From the NCBI GenBank assembly GCA_005788145.1, contig SXYY01000059.1, positions 1 through 25,818 of the forward strand: a stretch of 25,818 bases of DNA, written 5' to 3'. This document shows positions 15,687 to 23,724 of the stretch, in pieces. The DNA is from Bacteroidota bacterium. Lineage in GTDB: Bacteria; Bacteroidota; Bacteroidia; NS11-12g; UBA955. The position numbers and the translations under genes are program-made. Positions within the stretch are counted from its first letter, which is position 1. Each line of letters starts with the position of its first letter. The notes under the pieces were generated by a model. The model saw only the letters and a program-made list of their open reading frames with translations, made no database searches and had not been told where the DNA came from.

Positions 15687-17057
15687 TTAAATCGCTAATT
15701 GTGTCACGGCGCCAGAATTGATTTTGAACACCTTGTTTTTACTGTATAGAGTTCTTGTTTCGCCCGCAACCCTGTACACCACAGTATATTCTCCCGGTTG
15801 CATGTTGATCAACTGTTTTGGTATGCTTCCATTCAAATCCATTACCCACTCCAACTTGTTATCAACCCGCTGAAAAACTGCCCCTTTTACGTCCTTGCCC
15901 AAACTCAATTGCAAGGTACCCGGACTGGGGATTTCAATGGTAAATGTTTGATTTTGTTTGATTTGGACACTGTTAAACTTCAAACGTGGAATGGTCAAAA
16001 TCTCCAAATCGTATCCACCCACAATGTACTTTTCCGTGGTATTGAATTCTTGAGCATTGATGGTTTGCATGCTATTTCCCTTTCTCACAATCGCTTGCAA
16101 TCGGGGATATTTGGTGATTCCACCCATTTTCAAAAACAAACTACCTTGTGGTGTATTCAAAGGGATCACATTGTGACGGCCAGGAACGATCTCAACGACG
16201 TCGGACTGCACCACGGGCTTGGTGTGTGCCACCACACGATATCTGCGCACTGGATCCAAATACAAAGTATCGGGCACCCCTTTGCCATTCATTGTATGGA
16301 TGACATTCTCGACCATTTGGCCGTTGTCAGCGTCAAAAATGGTCATTGGCACATCGGTCTCGCGCGGCATCCCTTGGTTGTCGAGCAGGCTGATTTGCAC
16401 GGTGGTATTGTTCAGTGCTTGGTTGATGACCACCCCAATAATCTTTTGAAATTGATTGGGTGTTTCTGCATTAAAATATCGACCGGCACAAGAATAAGCA
16501 TTGCGGAAAGCCTCACTATCTGTGCCTAGTCCAATCACAAAAGGACGTAATACAATCCCTTTTTGCTGTAAAGCGGTGCTAATTGCACAGGGATCACCGC
16601 CACACTCTTCTACACCATCGGTGATGATAATGATGATGTTTCGCGCGGTGGGATCCTCCGGAAAATCCTTGGCACAAGCCAACAGCGATTGGGCGATGGA
16701 AGTGTAGCCCAAGGGTTTGATCAACTTCAAACGCGCGGCAAACTGCTTGTGATTGAAGGGCGCAAATGGCACCTCCAATTTTGTGTCGTTGCAATCTTTT
16801 TTTTCGTTGGGCTGGGTGTGCCCAAAGACACGCAATCCCACTTCCAAATTCTCTACTGTGCGGAGCGTATCCACCATTTTATTCATCAAGGTCACCGCAA
16901 CCGCCCAACGGTTTGAGTTTCCCATCTCAGTCAACATGCTACCACTACCATCCAACAAAAACAACATTCTCGTTTTCTGTCCGGGATACCCGTTTTTTAC
17001 CTGAGCCATGGCTGTGAGTGAGCAGACCAAACTGGCGAGGAGGAGAAATTTCTTCAT
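15687..17057 (-). CDS. Secreted von Willebrand factor A-domain protein
   Basis: A 456-residue exported protein with a signal peptide (MKKFLLLASLVCSLTAMAQ, cleavage after the Ala of MA-Q). The VWA domain follows at once, with an intact metal-ion-dependent adhesion site: DGSGSM (Asp36, Ser38, Ser40), Thr119 in GYTSIAQS and Asp147 in IITDGVEEC. Beyond about residue 220 there are beta-rich modules (RRYRVVAHTKPVVQSDVVEI, GGYDLEILTIPRLKFNSVQI, MQPGEYTVVYRV) that resemble carboxypeptidase-regulatory or Ig-like repeats. Extra cysteines (Cys79, Cys128 and the pair around ECGGDPC) suggest disulphides in the periplasm. The gene lies between the two transketolase halves, 45 bases after tktN and 4 bases before tktC. 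The partner it binds is unknown. It is not part of the usual MoxR/BatA-type cytoplasmic-membrane cluster, as none of those genes are near. Confidence 0.9.
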   Translation of the reverse strand: MKKFLLLASLVCSLTAMAQVKNGYPGQKTRMLFLLDGSGSMLTEMGNSNRWAVAVTLMNKMVDTLRTVENLEVGLRVFGHTQPNEKKDCNDTKLEVPFAPFNHKQFAARLKLIKPLGYTSIAQSLLACAKDFPEDPTARNIIIIITDGVEECGGDPCAISTALQQKGIVLRPFVIGLGTDSEAFRNAYSCAGRYFNAETPNQFQKIIGVVINQALNNTTVQISLLDNQGMPRETDVPMTIFDADNGQMVENVIHTMNGKGVPDTLYLDPVRRYRVVAHTKPVVQSDVVEIVPGRHNVIPLNTPQGSLFLKMGGITKYPRLQAIVRKGNSMQTINAQEFNTTEKYIVGGYDLEILTIPRLKFNSVQIKQNQTFTIEIPSPGTLQLSLGKDVKGAVFQRVDNKLEWVMDLNGSIPKQLINMQPGEYTVVYRVAGETRTLYSKNKVFKINSGAVTQLAI

Positions 17058-17102
17058 GATCAGATTGTTTTTGTTAGCGATGAAGCAACAATTGAGCCTT
17101 TT

Positions 17103-17960
17103 TTAGTAGTCTTTGTGTTCCGTTTCTGGCAACTGGGCCAATGCCTTGGCCAATTGCTCGTCGTTCGGGGCCTTCCCGTGCCATGCATGCGTACCCATCA
17201 TGAAGTCAACGCCCTGACCCATCTCAGTTTTCATGATAATGACGATGGGCTTGCCAGCGCCCAATTTTGACTGCGCCTGGGGAACAACCGTCATAATCTC
17301 GTCCCAATTGTTGCCATCCATTTCGAGTACTTCCCATCCAAAGGCCAAAAATTTCGATGTCCACTCTGTCAAACCCATGACATCGCCCGTTGAACCGTCG
17401 ATTTGCTTTTGGTTAAAATCAACAGCCACGATCATGTTATCCAATTTGCGGTGAGCGGCAAACATAACCGCTTCCCAAATTTGTCCTTCTTGCAATTCGC
17501 CATCGCCCGTAACCACCCATACGGTGTGGGGATCTTTATCAATTTTCTTTTGCAAGGCCAATCCAGCCGCCACACTCAAACCCTGTCCGAGCGAACCGGT
17601 TGCCACACGGATACCGGGAAGGTGCTCGTGGGTAGCAGGATGCCCCTGTAAGCGGGTATTCAACTTTCGGAAGGTAGCCAATTCGGGCACAGGGAAATAA
17701 CCACTGCGCGCCAACGTGCTGTAATAAACCGGAGAAATGTGTCCGTTACTCAAGAAAAACACATCCTCCCCCCTACCACTCATGGTAAAGGGCTGGGCTT
17801 GATGCTTCATGAAATGAAAGTGCAATGCTGTGAAATAATCTACACAGCCCAAAGATCCACCGGGGTGTCCGCTGGATACTGCGTGAACCATCCTTAAAAC
17901 ATCTCTGCGAATTTGGGTTGCCATGGTTGCCATGGCTGAAGCGGTGTTCAGGGTTTCCAT
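17103..17960 (-). CDS. tktN: Transketolase, N-terminal subunit
   Basis: The thiamine-diphosphate-binding half of a split transketolase, 285 residues. Seen here: SSGHPGGSLG with His32, the cofactor motif GDGELQEGQIWEAVMFAA beginning at 152 and closed by Asn183 (DFN), the substrate-site segment ATGSLGQGLSVAAG, and the C-terminal HAWHGKAPN. The partner half is encoded 1.4 kb downstream after the VWA gene. The two subunits should form the usual alpha2beta2 enzyme in the cytoplasm. The start at 17960 is the first ATG and gives the standard length. The gene begins a minus-strand run divergent from bamD; a weak CAATTTTG site (17968-17975) lies 7 bases upstream. Confidence 0.94.
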   Translation of the reverse strand: METLNTASAMATMATQIRRDVLRMVHAVSSGHPGGSLGCVDYFTALHFHFMKHQAQPFTMSGRGEDVFFLSNGHISPVYYSTLARSGYFPVPELATFRKLNTRLQGHPATHEHLPGIRVATGSLGQGLSVAAGLALQKKIDKDPHTVWVVTGDGELQEGQIWEAVMFAAHRKLDNMIVAVDFNQKQIDGSTGDVMGLTEWTSKFLAFGWEVLEMDGNNWDEIMTVVPQAQSKLGAGKPIVIIMKTEMGQGVDFMMGTHAWHGKAPNDEQLAKALAQLPETEHKDY

Positions 17961-18066
17961 AAAGGTTCAAAATTGGGGTAATTAATACGATGTGTATGCA
18001 CAAGTTTTCAAGAGATTCCGCAAGAACCAAGCAATCCGCTGAAACGACCGAAATAGCCGTCGATTT

Positions 18067-18099
18067 TTGTGCAAAACCCCTTGAAAATGCTTATATTTG
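18067..18099 (+). promoter_or_regulatory. bamD operon promoter
   Basis: TATATTTG (18092-18099) matches TAnnTTTG exactly; a TTG (18067-18069) lies 22 bases further up. Only 9 bases separate the site from the bamD ATG at 18109, so the 5' leader would be only a few bases. It lies in the 148-base divergent region shared with tktN and probably drives the long plus-strand run. Confidence 0.6.
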
Positions 18100-18108
18100 C
18101 GGGTTCTT

Positions 18109-18924
18109 ATGGCGTCCAAACTCAAATTAATCCTTGGTGTATTTTTCGCAATCGCGTTAGCGGCTTGTGGGGAATATGGCAAAATTTACAAGAGCAAAGA
18201 CAGTCAGGCCAAGTACAAACTCGCGATGTCGCTGTACGAGGAAAAGAATTTCGCCAAGGCCGTACCGCTTTTTGAGCAGCTTCGGGATGCTTATCGCAAC
18301 AACCTCGACAGCTTGGAGGACGTGTACATTCGCACCGCCTACTCCTACTTTTACATGAAAGATTACGAGTACGCAAGCATGTTTTTTAAAGACTTCACCG
18401 ATAACTTTTCGCGGAGTTCGCGAATGATAGAGTGTGCTTACATGGCTTTGTACTGTGATGTATTGTTTGTAGGAAATCCAGACTTAGACCAAAGCAAAAC
18501 GAGCGATGTCATTGAAGCTTTGCAAACCTTCATTAATTTCTACCCCGATTCTGAGTATGTCGCCAAGTGCAACCAACACATCGATGAATTGCGGGCAAAA
18601 CGCCATACCAAAGTCTATCTGCAAGTCATGCAATACTTCCGAATGGAAGAATTCAAGGCGGCGAGCGCAGCGGCAGTAATTGCAATCAAATCTTACCCCG
18701 ACATTCCGCAAAAGGAAGAATTGGAGTATATCGCATACAAGGCACAATTTTTGTATGCCATGAATAGCATTGAATCCAAACGCATTGAGCGATTGGAAAA
18801 AGCACAGGCCCTGTTGGATGATTACTTTTATGTCAACCAAATGCTCGGCGAGCATGCCAAAGACGCCAAAGAGACCAAATTGAAAATTCAAAAAGAAATA
18901 ACAAAACTCAAATCAATCATATGA
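18109..18924 (+). CDS. bamD: Outer membrane assembly lipoprotein BamD
   Basis: BamD is the essential lipoprotein partner of BamA in the machine that folds beta-barrel proteins into the outer membrane. The 271-residue product has a signal peptide with lipobox LAAC followed by Gly. Tetratricopeptide repeats fill the rest: YKLAMSLYEEKNFAKAVPLFEQL, YIRTAYSYFYMKDYEYASMFFKDF and EALQTFINFYPDSEYV are the clearest. The start at 18109 gives the lipoprotein signal; the TTG at 18097 is inside the promoter site. The stop codon overlaps the next start as ATGA. The order bamD, omega, coaBC, DUF4835 is familiar in Bacteroidota and supports the call. Confidence 0.92.
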   Translation: MASKLKLILGVFFAIALAACGEYGKIYKSKDSQAKYKLAMSLYEEKNFAKAVPLFEQLRDAYRNNLDSLEDVYIRTAYSYFYMKDYEYASMFFKDFTDNFSRSSRMIECAYMALYCDVLFVGNPDLDQSKTSDVIEALQTFINFYPDSEYVAKCNQHIDELRAKRHTKVYLQVMQYFRMEEFKAASAAAVIAIKSYPDIPQKEELEYIAYKAQFLYAMNSIESKRIERLEKAQALLDDYFYVNQMLGEHAKDAKETKLKIQKEITKLKSII

Positions 18925-19244
18925 GCAACGCGATATCCCGCAACGCAGAAACCCGTGATCTGCGCAACCTAGAAAACGAAACGGAAAATGTGTACCTCAG
19001 TGCCATTATCATCTCTAAGCGCGCCAACCAAATTGCTGAAAAGCAAAAGGAAGAATTGCGCAACCGTTTGGAGCCTTTCCTGAATGATTCCGACAACTTG
19101 GAGGAAATTCAAGAAAACAGAGAGCAAATCGAAATCTCTATGATGTACGAGCGCATGCCAAAGCCCACCCTGTTAGCAACACAGGAATTTAGCGACGAAA
19201 AAACCTACTGGAGAATCCCCGATGCTCCGGAAAAGCCCCTTTAA
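18921..19244 (+). CDS. rpoZ: RNA polymerase omega subunit, Bacteroidota Rpb6-like type
   Basis: A 107-residue protein that helps assemble and stabilise RNA polymerase by binding the beta-prime subunit. The central segment NVYLSAIIISKRANQIAEKQKEEL is the conserved omega/Rpb6 helix pair, with the ARG/KRAN-type motif seen as SKRANQIA. The C-terminal part (SMMYERMPKPTLLATQEF) is typical of the Bacteroidota form and absent from the E. coli protein. The start overlaps the bamD stop by 4 bases and the end overlaps coaBC by 23 bases, so expression is tightly linked to the neighbours. Confidence 0.85.
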   Translation: MSNAISRNAETRDLRNLENETENVYLSAIIISKRANQIAEKQKEELRNRLEPFLNDSDNLEEIQENREQIEISMMYERMPKPTLLATQEFSDEKTYWRIPDAPEKPL

Positions 19245-20448
19245 GCACAAAAAAATCCTGATTGGGATCACTGGAGGCATCGCTGCCTACAAGATCCCTC
19301 AGTTGGTGCGCATCCTCAAAAAAGAAGGCGCAGAGGTACAAGTTGTGCTGTCTGAATCCGCCAAGAGTTTTGTTACACCCCAAACCCTCTCGGTACTTTC
19401 TGAGAAACCCGCCCTTTCCGATTTTTTCAAATCCGACCAAGGTGAATGGAACAATCATGTCCACCTTGGTCTATGGGCAGACCTAATATTGATCGCGCCC
19501 GCCGGTGCAAATACACTGGCAAAAATGAGCCATGGCATCTGCGACAATCTCCTGATGTCGGTCATCCTATCGGCACGTTGTCCGATTTTCGTGGCACCCG
19601 CCATGGACCTTGACATGTGGACACACCCATCCACACAATCAAACATCCAAACACTGGTAAACCGCGGTGTTCACATGATTGAACCCGAAGAAGGTTCGCT
19701 CGCATCCGGTTTGGAGGGAAAAGGCAGAATGGCCGAACCCGAGAACATTGCCCACGTGCTATCTGGATACCTTGCGCCAAAACCCAATTATTTTTTGGGT
19801 AAACGCGTTTTGGTAACAGCCGGCGGCACCCAAGAACCCATCGATCCCGTTCGATACATTGGCAACCACAGCAGTGGGAAAATGGGATTCGCCATTGCAG
19901 AACAACTCATCCAATTGGGCGCTGAGGTAGAACTGGTTTATGGCGCCGTTACAGTTGTCCCGCCAACCAATTGCCAATCATACCAAACCCGAACAGCAAA
20001 GGAAATGAAAGCGAAGTGTGATGAGATTTTTCCAACTTGCGATGTATTGATCATGGCAGCTGCTGTAGCCGACTACCACGTCGTAGATGTGGCAGCGGAA
20101 AAAATCAAAAAAACAGACGACACCCTCATGCTCGCATTGGCAAAGAACCCGGATATCCTCAAATCGCTCAGTGAAGCAAAAAAGGAACATCAGGTTTTGA
20201 TTGGTTTTGCCCTGGAAACTGAACAAGAGGAATTTCATGCTTTGGAGAAACTCCAAAAGAAAAACCTAGATTGCATCGTTTTAAATTCACTCAATAACCC
20301 AAAAGCGGGATTTGCAGTAGACACCAACGAAGTAACCCTGTTTTGTAAAGATGGCGAACAATATCACATCCCTACACAGCAGAAAGACGAAGTTGCAGCT
20401 GCACTCCTCAACAAAGTTGGTGATTGGCTTAGTAAAACAAATCCGTAA
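19222..20448 (+). CDS. coaBC: Bifunctional phosphopantothenoylcysteine decarboxylase / phosphopantothenate-cysteine ligase
   Basis: CoaBC joins cysteine to 4'-phosphopantothenate and then decarboxylates the product, two steps of coenzyme A synthesis in the cytoplasm. The 408 residues are normal. The N-terminal flavoprotein half has ILIGITGGIAAYK, the catalytic His79 in HVHLGLWAD, the segment APAGANTLAKMSHGICDNLL and PAMDLDMW. The substrate flap reads LASG...GRMAEP, with Ser162 where the E. coli enzyme has its active-site Cys158. The C-terminal ligase half has VLVTAGGTQEPIDPVRYIGN with HSSGKMG, and EKIKKTDDTLMLALAKNPDIL. The ATG at 19222 overlaps rpoZ by 23 bases; no ATG lies soon after the rpoZ stop, so the overlap is probably real. 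The DUF4835 gene follows after 3 bases. Confidence 0.96.
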   Translation: MLRKSPFKHKKILIGITGGIAAYKIPQLVRILKKEGAEVQVVLSESAKSFVTPQTLSVLSEKPALSDFFKSDQGEWNNHVHLGLWADLILIAPAGANTLAKMSHGICDNLLMSVILSARCPIFVAPAMDLDMWTHPSTQSNIQTLVNRGVHMIEPEEGSLASGLEGKGRMAEPENIAHVLSGYLAPKPNYFLGKRVLVTAGGTQEPIDPVRYIGNHSSGKMGFAIAEQLIQLGAEVELVYGAVTVVPPTNCQSYQTRTAKEMKAKCDEIFPTCDVLIMAAAVADYHVVDVAAEKIKKTDDTLMLALAKNPDILKSLSEAKKEHQVLIGFALETEQEEFHALEKLQKKNLDCIVLNSLNNPKAGFAVDTNEVTLFCKDGEQYHIPTQQKDEVAAALLNKVGDWLSKTNP

Positions 20449-20451
20449 ATC

Positions 20452-21363
20452 ATGCGCAACCCTATCGCAAAGTTCATCATACTGCTCACCGTAATCGTAT
20501 TGTTTTTCGGTACGGAACATGCTTCCGCACAAGAAATCAAATCCACCGTTCAAGTGGTGGCGCCCCGTGTGACGATGACCGACAAACAAATTCTAAACAC
20601 ATTACAGACCGCTGCACAGCAGTTCATCAATACCAGGAAATGGACCGACGAGAACATCGCGCTGCAAGAGAAAATTGATGTGAGTTTGTTTATCGAGATC
20701 ACCGCGATCAACAACAATGAATTTCAAGGCACTTTGCAATTTCAAGTTGTAAGACCCGTCTTTAATTCGACCTACAAAACCACCGTTTTCCAATTTAACG
20801 ACGAAGATGTTTCGTTTGTTTATCGCGAATTTGAGAACCTCGATTATCAAGAAAACATGAACATGAATGACTTCACCACCTTATTGGCCTATTATGTAAA
20901 CTTGGCCATCGGTTTGGATTTCGATAGTTATGCAGAATTGGGAGGAACGGCCTATTACGCAAAAGCACAAAGCATTGTTGCCATGATGACTAACAAACCG
21001 GGTTGGAACCAAGCAGATGGCAAGGGCATCCGCAATCGCTTTTACTTGGCAGAAAATCTCAACAACAATCGTTTCAAAGAATTGCGGATGTTGAATTACA
21101 ACTATCACCGTCGTGGCATGGATTTGTTTGCAGAAAACCCCGATCAAGCGCGTAAGAACATCACGGAAATATTGAAAACATTGAAGGAATCGCAGGCACT
21201 ATTTCAAAATAGCCTCCTTCAAAAAACCTTTTTCTCTACCAAGTGGCCCGAATTGGTAGAAATCTACAAAGGTGCTACAGTACCTGAAAAAACAGCGATG
21301 GCAAAGTTCCTGTCCGATATGGACCCAACGAACAGCCAGCGATACGAAAAGATCAAAGCATGA
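20452..21363 (+). CDS. DUF4835 family exported protein (PorD-like)
   Basis: A 303-residue exported protein with a signal peptide ending HASA before Gln27. The family (DUF4835) is nearly confined to Bacteroidota; some annotations call it PorD and link it to type IX secretion. Segments that look conserved are FNSTYKTTVFQFND, MNDFTTLLAYYVNLAIGLDFDSYAELGG and FFSTKWPELVEIY. It probably acts in the periplasm or at the outer membrane. The position just after coaBC is the standard one for the family, and the CHU_C protein in this window shows that a type IX system is likely in this cell. The molecular role is not established. It ends in an ATGA overlap with aroB. Confidence 0.82.
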   Translation: MRNPIAKFIILLTVIVLFFGTEHASAQEIKSTVQVVAPRVTMTDKQILNTLQTAAQQFINTRKWTDENIALQEKIDVSLFIEITAINNNEFQGTLQFQVVRPVFNSTYKTTVFQFNDEDVSFVYREFENLDYQENMNMNDFTTLLAYYVNLAIGLDFDSYAELGGTAYYAKAQSIVAMMTNKPGWNQADGKGIRNRFYLAENLNNNRFKELRMLNYNYHRRGMDLFAENPDQARKNITEILKTLKESQALFQNSLLQKTFFSTKWPELVEIYKGATVPEKTAMAKFLSDMDPTNSQRYEKIKA

Positions 21364-22421
21364 TTTGGATTGGCCTGGATATCGCCACGGCTCTTTCCGA
21401 TGCGTTGGCTAAGCGGACAGTGCAAACCCCCGTTTTTTTTCTGTGTAGTCAAACAACCCACCCGCTGTGTCAAGATTTGATCGACATGGCGGATATCAAA
21501 GTCCCAGCATCCCACATACTCGCCGTTGCGGATGGTGAAAATGCGAAGGACTTGCATACCTGTGAATCCATTTACAAATGGTTACAATCGACCGGCGCCA
21601 TGCGGAATGCACTTCTCATCAACGTGGGTGGCGGTGCATTGTGCGATGTAGGCGGTTTCTGTGCAGCCACCTATCAGCGAGGCATTGCCTTTTGGAATAT
21701 CCCCACAACCCTATTGGCGATGGTCGATGCATCGGTCGGCGGTAAAAACGGAATCAACCTGGGCCACCATAAAAACTATATCGGCACATTTCAAAAAGCA
21801 GAGCACATCTTTGTCAGCCCCCATTGGCTCAGCAGTTTACCCGATTCAGAATTGCTCAGTGGTTGGGCAGAGGTCATTAAACACGGCACCATCGATGGCG
21901 GAAAGCACTTTCATCAAATTTTAAAGGCCATTCCTTCGACGAAGGATCAACAAACTTGGCTGGGTTTGATAGAATGGAACATCAAAACGAAATCGCGCAT
22001 CGTGGAGTCAGACTTTACGGAAGCCGCTGAACGTAAATTACTGAACTTGGGCCATACCATCGGACATGCATTAGAATCATGGAGTCGCGATGCTGGCAAA
22101 CCACTTCCTCATGGAAATGCAGTAGCATGGGGCTTGGTTATTGAAACGCAGTTAGCCACGGCAATCTCACCGAATATAGAAGAGACCAAAGGCTTGCATG
22201 AATCCCTTCAAACATTGGTATGTAACACCTACCCGACTTTGGACATTGATAAAAACGATGTTCCACAGATCATAAATTATATCCGGGCAGATAAAAAAAA
22301 CGAGCAAGAAACCCTTTTGTTTTCGTTGGCTTTCGCACCTGGTCATTGTCAATACAATATCACCATCCCCGAAGAATTGGTGACACAAGTTCTGAACGAC
22401 TTTTCTCATGATTCACATTGA
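21360..22421 (+). CDS. aroB: 3-dehydroquinate synthase
   Basis: AroB converts the seven-carbon sugar acid DAHP to 3-dehydroquinate, the second step of the shikimate pathway, using NAD+ and a divalent metal. The 353-residue protein has the NAD-binding GGGALCDVGGF (about 90-100), the segment PTTLLAMVDASVGGKNGIN, and metal ligands Glu171 (GWAEVIKHG), His232 or His236 (LNLGHTIGHALE) and His251 (LPHGNAVAWG). The start overlaps the previous stop as ATGA. It overlaps aroA by 14 bases. In many Bacteroidota this position, after DUF4835, is held by recN, so the aro block may be an insertion or rearrangement. Confidence 0.96.
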   Translation: MIWIGLDIATALSDALAKRTVQTPVFFLCSQTTHPLCQDLIDMADIKVPASHILAVADGENAKDLHTCESIYKWLQSTGAMRNALLINVGGGALCDVGGFCAATYQRGIAFWNIPTTLLAMVDASVGGKNGINLGHHKNYIGTFQKAEHIFVSPHWLSSLPDSELLSGWAEVIKHGTIDGGKHFHQILKAIPSTKDQQTWLGLIEWNIKTKSRIVESDFTEAAERKLLNLGHTIGHALESWSRDAGKPLPHGNAVAWGLVIETQLATAISPNIEETKGLHESLQTLVCNTYPTLDIDKNDVPQIINYIRADKKNEQETLLFSLAFAPGHCQYNITIPEELVTQVLNDFSHDSH

Positions 22422-23676
22422 ATTACCGCTGAGCAAAAGTCAGATTAATCGGGCCTTGATCATCGCTGCTGCCCAAGGGAATATGACCGAATGGCTTGAC
22501 AAAAACCCCGACATTACCACACGCGGTTGCAGAGACACGCGTTTGCTCATCAAAGCCTTAAATCAATTTGCGCTAGGGGAATGCGCCGTTGATTTTCACG
22601 ATGCGGGAACCCCTTGTCGCTTGTTTACCGCATTTGCAGCATCAAAATTCCAACAAAACATCACCGTCTCGGGAAATCCAAGTTTGTGTAGTCGGCGAAT
22701 TTCACCCCTCGTGGATGCTTTAACACAAATGGGAGCCCAGATTCAATACAATAATGTGCATGGGTATCCACCCTTTACAGTTCAATACGGAATCGAAGAA
22801 TGGCGGGATATTCAAATCAGTGTTGCGTTTAGTTCGCAATTTGCGAGTGCTCTCTTGCTGGTTGCTCCATTATTCTCTGGCACCAAGAAAATTACGCTGA
22901 CAGAAATTTCACACTCCCAATCATACGTGGACCTCACCATCCACTGCTTGAAAAATATCGGCATTGATGTAAACAGCTCTTACATTCGAGAAACCCGTGA
23001 AATCTCGGTTCAGGGCACATACAATTCAGTACCCCATCCTACGCGAGAGCAGTTTGAACTGGGATCAGACTGGAGTTCTGCCGCTTTTTTTTACCCACTT
23101 TTATTGGGGCTGAAAAATACACATTCATTGCTTCTTGAAGGATTGAACCTTGAGAGTCGTCAAGGCGATGTACAGCTCAAAACACTGGGCTTACTGCTCG
23201 GTATCGAAACCAGCGAACACGATGAAGGCGTCGTATTACGTCGTATCAACGATACAGAAGAACTGTTACAAGATTCTGAAGATGAAACCATGTTCGTACC
23301 GATGCAAGACAACCCAGACCTCGTACCTGCGATGGTTGTTGGATGGTGTATCCTCGGAAAATCGGTGATACTACAAGGAATAGAAAACCTCAAATACAAG
23401 GAATGCGACCGAATCGCAGCGCTTCAAGGGAATTTAGCGGGAATAAATTGCTCGCTTGAGCCATGGGCAGAAGCGGAAGACCTTTGGATGGTGAATGCCT
23501 CTAACAGAACTTTCCCAACCTCCTTGCATATTGATACCCATGACGATCATCGGATAGCCATGGCATTTTCCGCACTGAAGCCCTGGGTCAAGGATCTCGC
23601 CTTTTCGAATACAGAATGCGTGGAAAAATCCTTCCCCAACTATTGGGACCAATGGAAGAAGTGTACCTTTGAATAA
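22408..23676 (+). CDS. aroA: 3-phosphoshikimate 1-carboxyvinyltransferase (EPSP synthase)
   Basis: AroA transfers the enolpyruvyl group of PEP to shikimate-3-phosphate. The 422 residues are close to the usual length, with a short N-terminus: LPLSKSQINRALIIAA holds the conserved Lys10, Ser11 and Arg15. Other active-site segments are DAGTPCRLF (Arg71), SDWSSAAFF, QDNPDLVPA (Asp), YKECDRIAAL (Lys-Glu-Arg) and DDHRIAMAFS, and a late Lys in VEKSFPNYW. All catalytic residues I can align are present. The residue matching Pro101 of the E. coli enzyme is Leu72, and the AGTAM of the E. coli loop is AGTPC here. The gene overlaps aroB by 14 bases, so the two are surely co-translated. Confidence 0.95.
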   Translation: MIHIELPLSKSQINRALIIAAAQGNMTEWLDKNPDITTRGCRDTRLLIKALNQFALGECAVDFHDAGTPCRLFTAFAASKFQQNITVSGNPSLCSRRISPLVDALTQMGAQIQYNNVHGYPPFTVQYGIEEWRDIQISVAFSSQFASALLLVAPLFSGTKKITLTEISHSQSYVDLTIHCLKNIGIDVNSSYIRETREISVQGTYNSVPHPTREQFELGSDWSSAAFFYPLLLGLKNTHSLLLEGLNLESRQGDVQLKTLGLLLGIETSEHDEGVVLRRINDTEELLQDSEDETMFVPMQDNPDLVPAMVVGWCILGKSVILQGIENLKYKECDRIAALQGNLAGINCSLEPWAEAEDLWMVNASNRTFPTSLHIDTHDDHRIAMAFSALKPWVKDLAFSNTECVEKSFPNYWDQWKKCTFE

Positions 23677-23724
23677 TAAACAACGGCGATACTCAGATTA
23701 CCCGGACATCGACCCCAAAACGTG

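Noticed and set aside
15798..16529. 243-codon plus-strand ORF opposite the VWA gene
   Set aside because: Antisense shadow of a gene with a complete metal-binding site and signal peptide.
18097..18108. TTG start for bamD
   Set aside because: It lies inside the TATATTTG promoter element; the ATG at 18109 begins a standard lipoprotein signal.
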